From Caulochytrium protostelioides (lineage: Eukaryota > Chytridiomycota > Caulochytriomycetes > Caulochytriales > Caulochytriaceae), in assembly GCA_003615045.1 (NCBI GenBank), contig ML014205.1:1-64000 (forward strand): a stretch of DNA of 64,000 nt, in the 5' to 3' direction. The position numbers were made by a program, and so were the translations under genes. This document shows positions 43,373 through 53,118 of this stretch, one piece after another. Positions within the stretch are counted from its first letter, which is position 1. Each line of letters starts with the position of its first letter. A model generated the notes under the pieces. It saw only the letters and a program-made list of their open reading frames with translations. It was not told the DNA's origin and made no database searches.

Positions 43373-46300
43373 ATGGAGAGTCTCGTGGCGCTGACGGCCA
43401 CGCCGACCGTCGTCGCTAGCCATGGCGTTAACCCCCTGCGCGAGCCGGGGATGCCGGCCGCTCTGGCACCGCTGTGCATTGGCGGCGACCACGCCGACAT
43501 GGTGTACACCACCGCCATCCATGCCGACCTCGGCTACCAAGAAATCATTGCGTTCCAGCCATCGCGCGCGGCGCCGCGGCAACTTGCCCAGTTTCCCTTG
43601 GCGGCCGCTGAGCACGATGCTAATGGTGAGAGTCCGCTGCTTGTCGGCGTTGTCCGCCACCTGAGCTGGATGCCAGAGCTGGATGGCCTGATTGTGATGC
43701 TGCGTGACGGCGCCATCTATACCTTGCCTGATGCGGCCGCTGACGCCCCTCGTGCTGAGGCGAGCCTACTCGGCCACGTTCCCGAGGGCATTCTGGCAGC
43801 CACGTGGAGTCCGGACGGCGACGTCCTCGCCTTGGTCTCGGGCACCTTCCAGCTGCTGCTGATGACACTTGAATTCGATGTTGTCAAGGAGATGCCGCTC
43901 GAAACCACGGCGCTCGGCGAAGACCAGCCGGTCGTGCTCGGCTGGGGCAAGAAAGAGACGCAGTTCCATGGCCAGGCCGGCAAAGCGGAGGCTGCCCGCC
44001 AGCACGTGGTCGTCCCGGAGCGCGACGCGCACGATGTCGGCGCGCCCGTGCTGACGTGGCGCAGCGACGGCCGCTACCTGGCCGTCTCGTATAACACCGA
44101 GGGCGGCCGCGGCCCGCGCCGCGTTCAGATCTACGACCGCGAGGGGACGTACCGCTGCGCTGGGGAGCCCATGACCTGCCTCGGCCAGACGCTCGCCTGG
44201 CGCCCGCCCGGCGCCGGGACCATGATGGCGGCCACCCAAACCTTGCCGCACCGTCAGGAAGTGATCTTCATCGAGCTAAACGGGCTGCGCCACGGTGAGT
44301 TTACCATTCGACAGCCCACGTTGCCAGTGGGGACGGCGCTCGGCGACAGCAAGCCGCGGACGCTCTTTTGGAACGTGACGGGCCAAATCCTCGGGCTGTG
44401 GCTCGAACACTCGAAGGCCGGCACGCATACCGTCCAGCTGTGGGCGAGCCGCAACTACTACTGGTACCTGCATCAAGTGATCGATGTGCCAGGCCGCCTA
44501 CAGCAAGCACTGTTCGACCCGACGCATCCGATGCGCCTGCATACCGTACACGAAGCGAAGGATGGAGCGATCGTGCATACTGCGCGGGACTTCGCCATGA
44601 CGATGCTCGTTTCCCGTCAGATGCCCCACCTGGCCGCCATGAACGCTGGTGAGGCCACCGGCGCCGAGGCCACCGACGCCGGCGCCGCCGATGCGGCAGT
44701 GGATGCCAAGACGGCACCCGATGCGCCCGCCTGGGCTGCCGTGGTCGACGGCGCGTCCGTCAAACTTACGCCGTTCCGCTACTCGAACGTGCCGCCGCCC
44801 ATGGCCGCCGCCACATACACCCTCGGCGCCGACGCCGAAGCCGTGCAGCACGTGAGCGCTCGTGCCGACGGCGCCCACGCCGCTGTGCTGACGACGCGCG
44901 GCCGCGTCCACCTCGTGGCCACGCCGCCGCTCGCAAGGCCCTGCGTGCCCACCCTGCTGGGTGTAGTCGCGCTTGCGCCCGCCGTGACGTGGCGCCAAGT
45001 GAGCTGGCCGTCGGCAAGCGTGCTCGTGGTGCTTGGCACCGACGCCGACGGCGCCGACATTGTCCATGTGATGGGCCTCGCGGCTTCGGCGTCGGTGTCG
45101 CCGCCCGCCGTCACGCACACAGCGACGCTACGCTTTGACCGCCCACCTGCGGCGCTGACCGCACTTCAGGACGAGCCTGCCTGTGGGTGCCTGGTGCTCC
45201 ATGACGCCGCCGGCCATTTGTATACCGTGACCACGGCAGCGTTGGTTCACGCCGTCGCCGACAGCGCTGATGGGACGACCCCCCCGGCGTCGGCGGTGCC
45301 CATGGCGAAGCACTTCGAGACCCTCCCTGCAGGTTGTGAGGTGTTCCGCCTGGCCAGAATGCCAGCGCTGGACGACGCCGTCACGGCGTCGAATCCCCTA
45401 GGCAACTGCATCGGGATTGGGCTCACACGGTCGCGCCAGCTCTACGTGAACGGCACGTTGATGAGCGCCCAGTGCACGAGCATCGCGCTGCATCCGCAGT
45501 TCTTGCTGTTTACCTCGACCCAGCACTTGCTGCATTTTGTGCCCATAGACCGTCTGCTCACGGCGGCCGCGTATACCGACGATGCCGAGAAGCCGGCGGG
45601 CGGTCCCGCCGAGCAGCAATTGACGGGGCCAGCCCGCCACGCCTTGACGACATCCACATCGGCCGCGGCGCATACGCTGGGCGACGATAAGTGGCGCCGC
45701 GTGGAGCGAGGCGCTCGCCTTGTGGCTGTCGTGCCCGAGCTCGCAAGCGTCGTGCTGCAGATGCCACGCGGCAACTTGGAAACCATCTATCCGCGCCCGC
45801 TGGTGGTGAATGCGGTCAAACGCCAGATCCAGCAGCGTGACTACCGTGCTGCCTTCATGAACTGCCGCCGCCACCGCGTTGACACGAATCTGTTGTACAT
45901 GGAAGACCCGCAGCAGTTTATGGCGATGCTGCCCGAGGTGATTCGACAGCTCGGCCAGGTGGATCTGCTTAACTTGCTCATCTCGAATCTGTGTCGCTCC
46001 AAATCGATAGCGGAGATCAATCCGGTCAGCAATGCCATCATTGACGCGCTGCAGTCCTCGGCCGAGCCCGCTAAGTATACCCAGAGCGTGCTGACGGCGA
46101 TGGTCGGCCAGCGGCCGCCGGCGCTCGAGCGTGCTTTGCACGCGATCCAATCGATCAAAACGTCCCAATCCGCTGCGTTCGCCGAGGGCGCGCTGGCGTA
46201 TCTCATGTTCCTCGTGGATCCCGAAGAACTCTATCATGAAGCGCTGGGGCTGTATGATTATGACCTCGTGCTGATGGTGGCGCAGCAGACTCAAAAGGAC

Positions 46301-47956
46301 CCGCGTGAGTACCTGGCGTTTCTCAAAGAGCTGGCGGCGAAGCCCCCCGCGCTGCAGCGGTTCGCCATCGATACGCACCTGAAGCGTTATGTGAAAGCCC
46401 TCGGCCATCTCGTCCACCACATGAAGACGCAGCTCGAACCGACGGACGTCGACGCGTGGGCTGCGGCGTGGCCGCAGCTCCGCGAGTATGTGACGCGCCA
46501 TCGTCTGCATCGCGAGGCCATCCGCCACTTTGTGGATGACGCGGAGGTGCTGCGTTCCCTCTATGCGCTGTTTGCCGTACACCTGGTCGAGACGAACCGA
46601 TCTGCGGAAGCTGGCGAATTTTACCGGCTGGCCGAGCTGGACGCCGAGGCCGCTCAGCAATTCGCGGAAGCGATGGACTGGCAGGCGGCGATGGTGGCGG
46701 CGATGGCGGCACATGCGCCGCGGCCGCCGCGGCCGGAACCCGTCAAGTGCCCGCCCCTGGTCGACCGTCCGCCGCCGGACCTCCATGCGCTCGCGGAGAC
46801 GCTGCGCTCGCGTCTCGACAATGCCCAGCGTTACGACGAGCTCGCTCAGCTCATCCTGGATCAGCCGCGGACGATGCGATGCGTCGCTCGCTTGCAGCAT
46901 AGCACAGCCATGTCGACGACGACGACGTCCACGCCCACTTTCACACCGACGACCACGACCGTCGCCACGAACACTGTGACCGACGCGGCCACCGCTGGCG
47001 CTGGAACGACGTGGGGCCCGGGTGATGAAGGTCCCGCGCCCGTGGACGTTCTGCCGCGCCGGACTATCGATGACGCTGTGATCGCCCTGCTGAATGCTCA
47101 GCAGTGGGTCGCGGCTGAACGCATCGCGCTGCTGCACCATCAGCCGGACGTGATCGCGACCCTGATCCGCCCCGAGGTCGCGAGCACCGCCCAGCGCCAC
47201 CTCGATCGACTGACCGCGGCGACGGCGCAAACAACGAACTACGCCGACCGTCTCGTAGAGCTCCGCCGCAAGGCGGCCGAGCGAGAGGTCCAGCTGGCGG
47301 CGGCGACCGCCGCGGGTGGTGACTTGGAAGCCGTTGACGTCTTCTCGGACACCGCATCCATGATGACGGGCGCGAGCCGCGGGACCTCGTTGCGCACGGG
47401 CACGACGGGCGCGTCCACATGGCGGACCGGCAGCTCCATGCACTCGCGCAAGTCCCATATGTCGGCCCGCCAGCGCCGCCGCGACGCGCGTAAGCGTCAC
47501 TCGGACCGGCCGGGCGGCGTTTATGAAGAAGAGTTCCTGCTCATGTCGCTTTTCCAGCTCGCCGCCCAGCACGCCGACGCGGCGTGGCGTCAAGAGCTCG
47601 TGGCCCTCGGCCCGCCGCTCGTCCGCTACGGCTACATGGCCACCGGCGATGCCCTCGCCGCGGCGTGGGCGGCGTGGACGACGGCCTTGCAGTCGGCGCT
47701 CGACCGGTGCTTGCCTCCGCCGCCGGCGCCGCCCGCGCCCGGCGTGCACGGGGCCGAAGAGGCGCCGGCCTCCGCCGCCGGCCACGTGGTACCGCCGGCG
47801 ATCGCAGCCAAGGCGTGGACCGCGCATGCCATGTCTTATGCGGCGTCCGTGCAGCCGGGCCAGTCGCGCCTCGACCGCCACGAGGCGAATCCGGTGCTGG
47901 GCGCCCCTGCACCGCGGCTGGCCGATGCGGCCTTCATGTTCGTCCTGTTCCAGTGA
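43373..47956 (+). CDS. ELP1: Elongator complex protein 1 (IKI3/IKAP)
   Basis: Elp1 is the largest scaffold subunit of Elongator, which adds cm5-type modifications to wobble U34 of tRNAs. The 1527-residue protein (about 1330-1350 in human and yeast) has the N-terminal double WD40 propeller. Its ILAATWSPDGDVLALVSG, then PVVLGWGKKETQFHG, VLTWRSDGRYLAVSY and VQLWASRNYYWYLHQ are classic IKI3 segments. GNLETIYPRPLVV and NCRRHRVDTNLLY mark the switch to the TPR-like solenoid. AYLMFLVDPEELYHEALGLYDYDLVLMVAQQTQKDPREYL is the strongest match. Near the C-terminus the basic RQRRRDARKRH stretch followed by YEEEFLLMSLFQL matches the tRNA-binding basic region. The start is the first ATG (gccgccATGg), in a single exon. 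Its stop is 22 bp from that of the convergent DHS gene. Confidence 0.95.
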   Translation: MESLVALTATPTVVASHGVNPLREPGMPAALAPLCIGGDHADMVYTTAIHADLGYQEIIAFQPSRAAPRQLAQFPLAAAEHDANGESPLLVGVVRHLSWMPELDGLIVMLRDGAIYTLPDAAADAPRAEASLLGHVPEGILAATWSPDGDVLALVSGTFQLLLMTLEFDVVKEMPLETTALGEDQPVVLGWGKKETQFHGQAGKAEAARQHVVVPERDAHDVGAPVLTWRSDGRYLAVSYNTEGGRGPRRVQIYDREGTYRCAGEPMTCLGQTLAWRPPGAGTMMAATQTLPHRQEVIFIELNGLRHGEFTIRQPTLPVGTALGDSKPRTLFWNVTGQILGLWLEHSKAGTHTVQLWASRNYYWYLHQVIDVPGRLQQALFDPTHPMRLHTVHEAKDGAIVHTARDFAMTMLVSRQMPHLAAMNAGEATGAEATDAGAADAAVDAKTAPDAPAWAAVVDGASVKLTPFRYSNVPPPMAAATYTLGADAEAVQHVSARADGAHAAVLTTRGRVHLVATPPLARPCVPTLLGVVALAPAVTWRQVSWPSASVLVVLGTDADGADIVHVMGLAASASVSPPAVTHTATLRFDRPPAALTALQDEPACGCLVLHDAAGHLYTVTTAALVHAVADSADGTTPPASAVPMAKHFETLPAGCEVFRLARMPALDDAVTASNPLGNCIGIGLTRSRQLYVNGTLMSAQCTSIALHPQFLLFTSTQHLLHFVPIDRLLTAAAYTDDAEKPAGGPAEQQLTGPARHALTTSTSAAAHTLGDDKWRRVERGARLVAVVPELASVVLQMPRGNLETIYPRPLVVNAVKRQIQQRDYRAAFMNCRRHRVDTNLLYMEDPQQFMAMLPEVIRQLGQVDLLNLLISNLCRSKSIAEINPVSNAIIDALQSSAEPAKYTQSVLTAMVGQRPPALERALHAIQSIKTSQSAAFAEGALAYLMFLVDPEELYHEALGLYDYDLVLMVAQQTQKDPREYLAFLKELAAKPPALQRFAIDTHLKRYVKALGHLVHHMKTQLEPTDVDAWAAAWPQLREYVTRHRLHREAIRHFVDDAEVLRSLYALFAVHLVETNRSAEAGEFYRLAELDAEAAQQFAEAMDWQAAMVAAMAAHAPRPPRPEPVKCPPLVDRPPPDLHALAETLRSRLDNAQRYDELAQLILDQPRTMRCVARLQHSTAMSTTTTSTPTFTPTTTTVATNTVTDAATAGAGTTWGPGDEGPAPVDVLPRRTIDDAVIALLNAQQWVAAERIALLHHQPDVIATLIRPEVASTAQRHLDRLTAATAQTTNYADRLVELRRKAAEREVQLAAATAAGGDLEAVDVFSDTASMMTGASRGTSLRTGTTGASTWRTGSSMHSRKSHMSARQRRRDARKRHSDRPGGVYEEEFLLMSLFQLAAQHADAAWRQELVALGPPLVRYGYMATGDALAAAWAAWTTALQSALDRCLPPPPAPPAPGVHGAEEAPASAAGHVVPPAIAAKAWTAHAMSYAASVQPGQSRLDRHEANPVLGAPAPRLADAAFMFVLFQ

Positions 47957-47978
47957 TGAATCATTAAATACAGGTGTA

Positions 47979-49151
47979 TCAGGATGCTGCGGTTGCTGCA
48001 TCGCCCGGGTTGCTTGCTTGCTTTTCTTTCTGCTGGGCGGCGTGGTGCTTCGCGAATGTCTCGGCAACGATGATGGGGAACACTACTGTGGCGTCGGCAT
48101 AGACTTTCACGGGGTTTGCCGTCATGCGGATCTTGCCCCACGAAACTGCTTCGTCGGGCCGGGCGCCCGCATCCGAGCCATCGTACTCCTGGCCCGTGTT
48201 GACGAACACGCTGAAGTCGGCACCGTTGCGCATCAGGTTCGCGTTGCAGATGTGGTGTTTGACCAAACCGCCGCCAAGGATAATCATGCCTGTCTTGCGC
48301 GCAAATGTGGCCTGGTTGTTCATGGCGCGGATATCCTGGTTAATATCAATGATGAGCCCCGGGTTTTTGTAAGAGTGGAAGTATAGCATGTCGCCGAGAC
48401 TGCCGTCTGTGATCGCTGGCGAGAAGACGGGTATGTCGTTCCTGTAGCACCAGTATGCGACCGAGGTCGGATCGTTGATTTCTTTGCCGAGACGGTGGAT
48501 CAGTTTTGAGGGCGTCCAAATGATGCCCTGGGTCTTCTGTTCTTCCAGCATCGCATCAAAGATGGGTAAGACCCATTCCTCGAAGCGGCAGTAGTTGTCG
48601 TTCGGCACCAGCAGGTTGCCAATCCGGTTGAGGCCCTTCATGCGCAGCGCCTTGCCCGCGAGATGGAAGTCGCCGACATACGTCTTGCCGAGGCACTTAA
48701 TCAAATCTTCCTCGATTCCGCCTGCGGTCGACACGACACAGTGCACGTAGCGATGCTGCACAAGAAACCGCAACGTTTCGCGGAGCCCAGACGAAATCAG
48801 ATTCGAGGTATACCCGAGAAAGATCTTGCAGCGGACCTCGCGGCGCTGCGCTTCAGTCTGGAGCTCCTCGGGATCTTCTGGCAGAACAGGCTCATCGCTT
48901 AAGCGCCAGTCCAGCATGCGCTGGATCTCGGCAATAGCGAGCGCCGTCGCGGTGGCTTGGAATCCCGATGTCAGGTAGGATCGAAACAGCGCGGCATAGT
49001 CGACGCCTTGGTTGAAATCATACCCACAGACGGTGGGGTGCTGGCCATCGTCCAGGTTGGCCGACTCCACGAGCACAGCGGCCTGGGCTGCATGGATCAC
49101 CGCTTGCTCTTGCGCCGCGGTCGTTGCCGACGCCGGCGCGGGTGACGCCAT
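47979..49151 (-). CDS. DYS1: Deoxyhypusine synthase
   Basis: DHS transfers the aminobutyl group of spermidine to a lysine of eIF5A, the first step of hypusine formation, using NAD. The 390-residue product (369-387 in human and yeast) is complete. It has [10 protein letters not shown] (43-52), [20 protein letters not shown], then [61 protein letters not shown], the catalytic lysine in GGGLVKHH (Lys298), [30 protein letters not shown] and the tail [14 protein letters not shown] chose ATG 49151 because it gives a family-length N-terminus. An in-frame ATG at 49238 would add 29 residues, and the frame continues open further upstream over the divergent gene, which is a compositional shadow. Confidence 0.95.
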   Translation of the reverse strand: MASPAPASATTAAQEQAVIHAAQAAVLVESANLDDGQHPTVCGYDFNQGVDYAALFRSYLTSGFQATATALAIAEIQRMLDWRLSDEPVLPEDPEELQTEAQRREVRCKIFLGYTSNLISSGLRETLRFLVQHRYVHCVVSTAGGIEEDLIKCLGKTYVGDFHLAGKALRMKGLNRIGNLLVPNDNYCRFEEWVLPIFDAMLEEQKTQGIIWTPSKLIHRLGKEINDPTSVAYWCYRNDIPVFSPAITDGSLGDMLYFHSYKNPGLIIDINQDIRAMNNQATFARKTGMIILGGGLVKHHICNANLMRNGADFSVFVNTGQEYDGSDAGARPDEAVSWGKIRMTANPVKVYADATVVFPIIVAETFAKHHAAQQKEKQASNPGDAATAAS

Positions 49152-49884
49152 CGTGATCGTTGTCGGAGTTTCAAGAAGTCGGTCAGACGGGGAGCGCTTA
49201 CGCAAAGACGGGTATCGGTGAATATTGAAGGTGGTCATGGGGGTATAGAGAACATCAGCTACCCATGGCTGTACACCTTCTCGCATCCGCAACGAGCCGA
49301 ACGTCTTGTTGTTCAGCGCCCTTGTAGTAGGTCGGGATAGATGGTCGACCTGCCAGGCCGACCCGTACGGCATGTCTTCCAGGCGCCCCCCAGACGGTCT
49401 ACAGTGGGGACCTGCCGGCACCGACGGCGACCGCCGCTTTCCCGCTGCTTTCTCGCCAGGTCTCTCCGCAACCCGCCCGGTTGGCTGCGCCGCCTCCCAT
49501 CGATCGCAGGATCCGAGCCGGGGCTCCGACAAAACATCGCCTGCCCGAGTGGTTTCACAGCCCAATGCCAGGGTCACGCCGTCGCCCTGGCACACGCCCG
49601 TCCGACCCACGGTCTCCTGTTTGGCGGGTGTGGCCGTCGCTCGCGTGGCTCGATCCGATCCGATCCGATCCGATCCCTGGTCAGCTCGCATCAAGCCGGC
49701 ATTCTCGTCCGTCCGCCCCCGTCCCGCCACCATGGGCCGATCGGGACCGGGCCGATCCTTCCGCTGATCTCCGGCGATCAGGCAGCCCGTCGTCGTCGTC
49801 GTCGTCGTCGCCATTGCCATCGATGCCCTCTCCCGCCCTGCATCACCACGATTCATCTGATCCGCCCGGTCGCCGTTCGCCAGG
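49152..49884. promoter_or_regulatory. Divergent promoter region DHS / sphingomyelinase-like gene
   Basis: These 730 bp lie between two divergent start codons and so carry both promoters. A perfect 5-bp repeat (GATCC, five units) lies at about 49653-49678 and a (GTC)n run at about 49790-49813. I could not identify specific factor sites. Confidence 0.4.
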
Positions 49885-52023
49885 ATGTCGGATCCCCCCA
49901 GCCCTCCGGCCACGAGGGTGGCCGTCGCCGTCGCCCTCGCGGCCACGGAGGCCGCTGCCGCCGACGCGGACGCCGAGGCCATGCCGCGGGCGGTGGCGAC
50001 GCCGACGTCGACGTTGACGCCGGCGCCGACGCCCGAGACCATCGGGCTACCGCCGCCGCCCGGGCTGCCGATCTGGAGCCGCATCCCCAGCGCCCCCGCG
50101 GCGCCAGGGGATCTCGGCGACGACAGCCCTGTCGTCACGACGCCGCACGCCGCGTCTGTCGTCGTCGACCGCGTCACGCGATCCCCCGCGCCTGGCGGCC
50201 GCGCCGCGGCGACCGACGCCGTCGGCCGGCTGGCTTCCGCGATGGCGGCGCAGCAGCGCGCGCATGACGCGCATCCGCAGCACGACGGCGTGCCGCCTCC
50301 CGCCGCCGCCGTCGAGCGGGACGCGCATTGGCAGCGCCCGGCGCCCGTCGTGGTTTTCGCCTGCCCGAACGGGGCCGATCCCCCCCAGACGGGGGGCAGC
50401 GCCGCTGCGGCGTCGCCGTCGCCGCAGACGCCGTCGGTGACGCCCGGACTGACACCGGCGGTGGCGCGGGCCGACGGCAGTCTCCGCGGCATCACGATGC
50501 ACTTGCTCACGTACAACCTGTTTCTGCGGCCGCCGCTCATCCGCTCGGGTCCATCGGACTATAAGGAGGCTCGGCTCGAGCAGTTCGCGTGCGAGGTGCT
50601 GCCACACTACGATGTCGTCGCGTTCCAGGAGCTATTTGCGTTCGCTAATGGACGCCGCGACACGCTGCTGCGACGTGCGCGCGCCGCGGGATTACCCCAC
50701 CACGCCGTCTGCCCGGTGCCCGGGCTGTGGGAGGGCCGCATCGATGCGGGGCTCGCCATCGTCTCGCGGTTCCCCATCGTCAAGACGGCGCTGCTCACGT
50801 ATGATCGCGGCATCCACTCGGACTGGCTCGCGGCCAAGGGCGTGCTGTATGCGAAGCTCGCCGTGCTGCCGAACCGCCACGTGCACGTGTTTACGAGCCA
50901 CACGCAGGCGAGCTACGAGATGGCGCCCGGCGAAGATAGCCCGTCGCGGCAGATCCGGGAGCGCCAGCTCGCACGCGCGGCGCGGTTCATGGTGCGCACG
51001 CTGCTCAAGACCCGTGACCGTCTCGACGATCCGGTGCTCTTTTGCGGTGATCTCAATGTCAATGCACGGCCCATGGCGGCCACGCCGCCCACCGCCGAAC
51101 CGCCATCACCCACGCCGTCGCCTCGGTCCGATGCAGCCGGAGCCGTGTCGCTGGCAGCCGCCGAATCGCCGAAGCCACTTACCACCCCCGTGTTTCATCC
51201 GACCGACGAGGAGCTCACGCGCCTGTGCAGCGCCGAGTACTGCCGGATGCTCGCCTTGCTCGAAGGCCGTGCGGACCCCACGCTGAGCATCGGCGCGCAT
51301 GCGGGAGATCCCCACGCCAGCTCGGACGAAGGCCCAGAGAAGCCTGCGATGGCCGACGCCGAGAGGGCTGCGGCAACAACAGCAACGGAGCATTCCGCCG
51401 AGGTCTCGGACCCGCCTGGCATGAATACAGCCGATACGTTGGCGAATCTCCTCAGCGTTCCGGAGCACGCGCGCTCGAGCGTGAGCGGCATGATGCGCAC
51501 GCCGCCCATGCTCGCTTCCCACCTCCAGCTGGTCCCTGCGGACGTCGAGACGCTGTCGCCGCCCACATCGATGGCGGACACGGCACGCGAGGAAGGGGAC
51601 ACCACCGGGCCGCCGCTATCGTTGTCGTCGCGTGGGCTCGGCCCGCTCTCGGCCGCCGGGCAGGCCTCGACCCTCGCGCCACTCGAGCGCATGACGACGG
51701 CGTCCGGCACCGATGCAGAGGCCTCGCCGGCGCGCCGAAGACCGTTTGCCGTGTTCCACGACCTGCTGCCCCGCGTCAAAGGCTATCCGCCGCCGCCGAC
51801 GACAACGAACGTGCTGCCCGGCCGCACGGACGACGGCAAGTGTCTCGACTACATCTTCCTCGTGGAGACGCCCGTCGGCGCGGCGGCGGCGAACCCGATC
51901 GCGTCGGGCACGATCAAGATCCGCGATGTCGCGGTGCGTCCCTTCCCCGTGTCCAACCAGCCCTACGAACACCTTTCGGACCATTGCGGCGTCACGCTGG
52001 AAATGCATCTCTGCAGCGATTAA
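49885..52023 (+). CDS. Endonuclease/exonuclease/phosphatase-fold phosphodiesterase, sphingomyelinase-like
   Basis: The 712-residue ORF carries a DNase I-like fold whose motif spacing best fits neutral sphingomyelinases, which hydrolyse sphingomyelin or inositol-phosphosphingolipids. [11 protein letters not shown] (about 209-219) holds the first Asn. FQELFAF (about 246-252) holds the metal-binding Glu. [10 protein letters not shown] and the SHTQASY segment follow, then GDLNVN (about 387-392, Asp/Asn). The general-base motif LSDHCG (about 698-703) stands almost at the C-terminus. Between GDLNVN and CLDYIFL lies a Ser/Thr/Pro-rich insert of about 240 residues. The first 200 residues are also disordered. 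Unlike Isc1 there is no C-terminal membrane segment, so I give no symbol. A related inositol phosphatase or nuclease activity is possible. Fanzor remnant C begins 51 bp after the stop. Confidence 0.7.
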   Translation: MSDPPSPPATRVAVAVALAATEAAAADADAEAMPRAVATPTSTLTPAPTPETIGLPPPPGLPIWSRIPSAPAAPGDLGDDSPVVTTPHAASVVVDRVTRSPAPGGRAAATDAVGRLASAMAAQQRAHDAHPQHDGVPPPAAAVERDAHWQRPAPVVVFACPNGADPPQTGGSAAAASPSPQTPSVTPGLTPAVARADGSLRGITMHLLTYNLFLRPPLIRSGPSDYKEARLEQFACEVLPHYDVVAFQELFAFANGRRDTLLRRARAAGLPHHAVCPVPGLWEGRIDAGLAIVSRFPIVKTALLTYDRGIHSDWLAAKGVLYAKLAVLPNRHVHVFTSHTQASYEMAPGEDSPSRQIRERQLARAARFMVRTLLKTRDRLDDPVLFCGDLNVNARPMAATPPTAEPPSPTPSPRSDAAGAVSLAAAESPKPLTTPVFHPTDEELTRLCSAEYCRMLALLEGRADPTLSIGAHAGDPHASSDEGPEKPAMADAERAAATTATEHSAEVSDPPGMNTADTLANLLSVPEHARSSVSGMMRTPPMLASHLQLVPADVETLSPPTSMADTAREEGDTTGPPLSLSSRGLGPLSAAGQASTLAPLERMTTASGTDAEASPARRRPFAVFHDLLPRVKGYPPPPTTTNVLPGRTDDGKCLDYIFLVETPVGAAAANPIASGTIKIRDVAVRPFPVSNQPYEHLSDHCGVTLEMHLCSD

Positions 52024-52074
52024 TGAATTGCTTCCCGTAAATCTCATAATGCGGTTGAACGCGGGTGCATATGT

Positions 52075-52508
52075 AGGCCGTTCCTCACCTCACGCTGCAC
52101 ACCATGCCCTCCATGGTGCCCCCAGGGGTCCCCCACCGAGGCAGTCACACGTTCGGTTCAGTGTCGGATGAGCTTGCCGATCTCGGGCCGCAGCGGGTCT
52201 TGCTCGGGACTGCGGTACAGCGCTATCGGTCTGGCGGGTAAGGCCAGACGCCGTCGGATGTTCAACGCGGCATTGAGATCGTGGTTCACCAACTTGCCGT
52301 TCATGGCTTCTGGCGCCGGCGTTGACCGGGGTTCAGGACCACATTCATCTGGGCATACACTCGGGTCCTGCGGACCGGGTTGACTGCTGCCGATGCGGTC
52401 GGGTGGGCTTACGCCCTGGGTGCGCGAGGGATCGGCACGACCGTGTCCACTGTGCCCGTGAAAGCGGGGGTAGCGATCGTCACACATTAGTATGCCCGTC
52501 AGACCCAC
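52075..52508 (-). mobile_element. Fanzor/TnpB-like remnant, copy C, C-terminal part
   Basis: This starts at AGGCCG, 51 bp after the preceding gene's stop. The minus-strand frame 52158-52508 is the best preserved C-terminus in the family: VCPDECGPEPRSTPAPEAM, then NGKLVNHDLNAALNIRRRL and a tail ending GKLIRH. The D-L-N-A-A-L-N-I string with a preceding Cys-containing segment is the RuvC-III / zinc-ribbon end of TnpB and Fanzor proteins. The catalytic Asp is intact here (52278-52280). Beyond the stop lies a perfect 7-bp inverted repeat (CACCATG/CATGGTG around GAGGG, minus strand), a candidate for the structured 3' RNA that guides such nucleases. The N-terminal portion is not continuous with it; see the plus-strand fragment. 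Confidence 0.65.
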
Positions 52509-52599
52509 CTTATGGCGCGTCTTGCGGTGAACCCTGCGCGCATGACGTGCGATCGCTTATCGTGCCGCCAGCAGGCAACGAAGCGACCTTCAGGACCCT

Positions 52600-52978
52600 G
52601 ACCACATAGCAGTGGGCGGCCGCCCTGGCGTTTCGCTAGCTGGAAGGCAAGGACCACCATCGACAGGGATGGGATCAGCGAGTGCGCCCACCTCCGGCGC
52701 CAGAAGATGGTGGCTGATGCCGTGCCGACTCTCGAGGCTACCCCCAAAGCAGAGGACCCCTTGGCGGACAACCTCGATATGTACTGCATCCTCGGGAACC
52801 ACCGGGGCCGCACCAACATCTTGGCTATGGAGGGGTCCGACGGCCAGATCGTCAGCTGGAAGCTGAGCTGAAAGCAGTACTATGTGGAAGCCGGCATGAA
52901 GGCCGCCCAAAAGCAGGCCTAGATGTGGCAGCGCCATTTGAAAAAGCTGCAGCAGCAGCTGCCGGTGGTGGGCTCATA
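52600..52978 (+). pseudogene. Fanzor/TnpB-like remnant, copy C, inverted N-terminal/RuvC-I fragment
   Basis: On the plus strand, opposite to the adjoining C-terminal part, a frame reads RFASWKARTTIDRDG, then LADNLDMYCILGNHRGRTNI, MEGSDGQIV, and after a stop KQYYVEAGMKAAQKQ and after another stop MWQRHLKKLQQQL. The same blocks occur on the minus strand of copy D (ILGDDPGRTSIFF, DGQV, KQYYVEAGINVAQKQ, WQRHLKEPLQQL), so they are homologous. Breaks are TGA at 52869-52871, TAG at 52920-52922 and the end stop at 52976. The position of the catalytic Asp of the DPG motif reads His. The head-to-head arrangement implies an inversion or two abutting insertions. Confidence 0.6.
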
Positions 52979-53118
52979 AGGCACAGTCATGTATGTTATA
53001 AAGATAGATATATGGTGAAAGCACACGCGACATCACATACATATGATATCTGAAAGACGCTGGTTAGCATCAAGCGGTCAAATAAATAGTCTTTGTCCAT
53101 GGCTAGAATAATCGCTTG

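Noticed and set aside
45398-48067. 889-residue minus-strand frame across ELP1
   Set aside because: Arg/His/Gly-rich shadow opposite a secure gene; no family resemblance.
47979-50540. 853-residue minus-strand frame containing deoxyhypusine synthase
   Set aside because: Only the part from 49151 downstream resembles the family. The upstream half is a GC-rich shadow over the promoter and the divergent sphingomyelinase-like gene.
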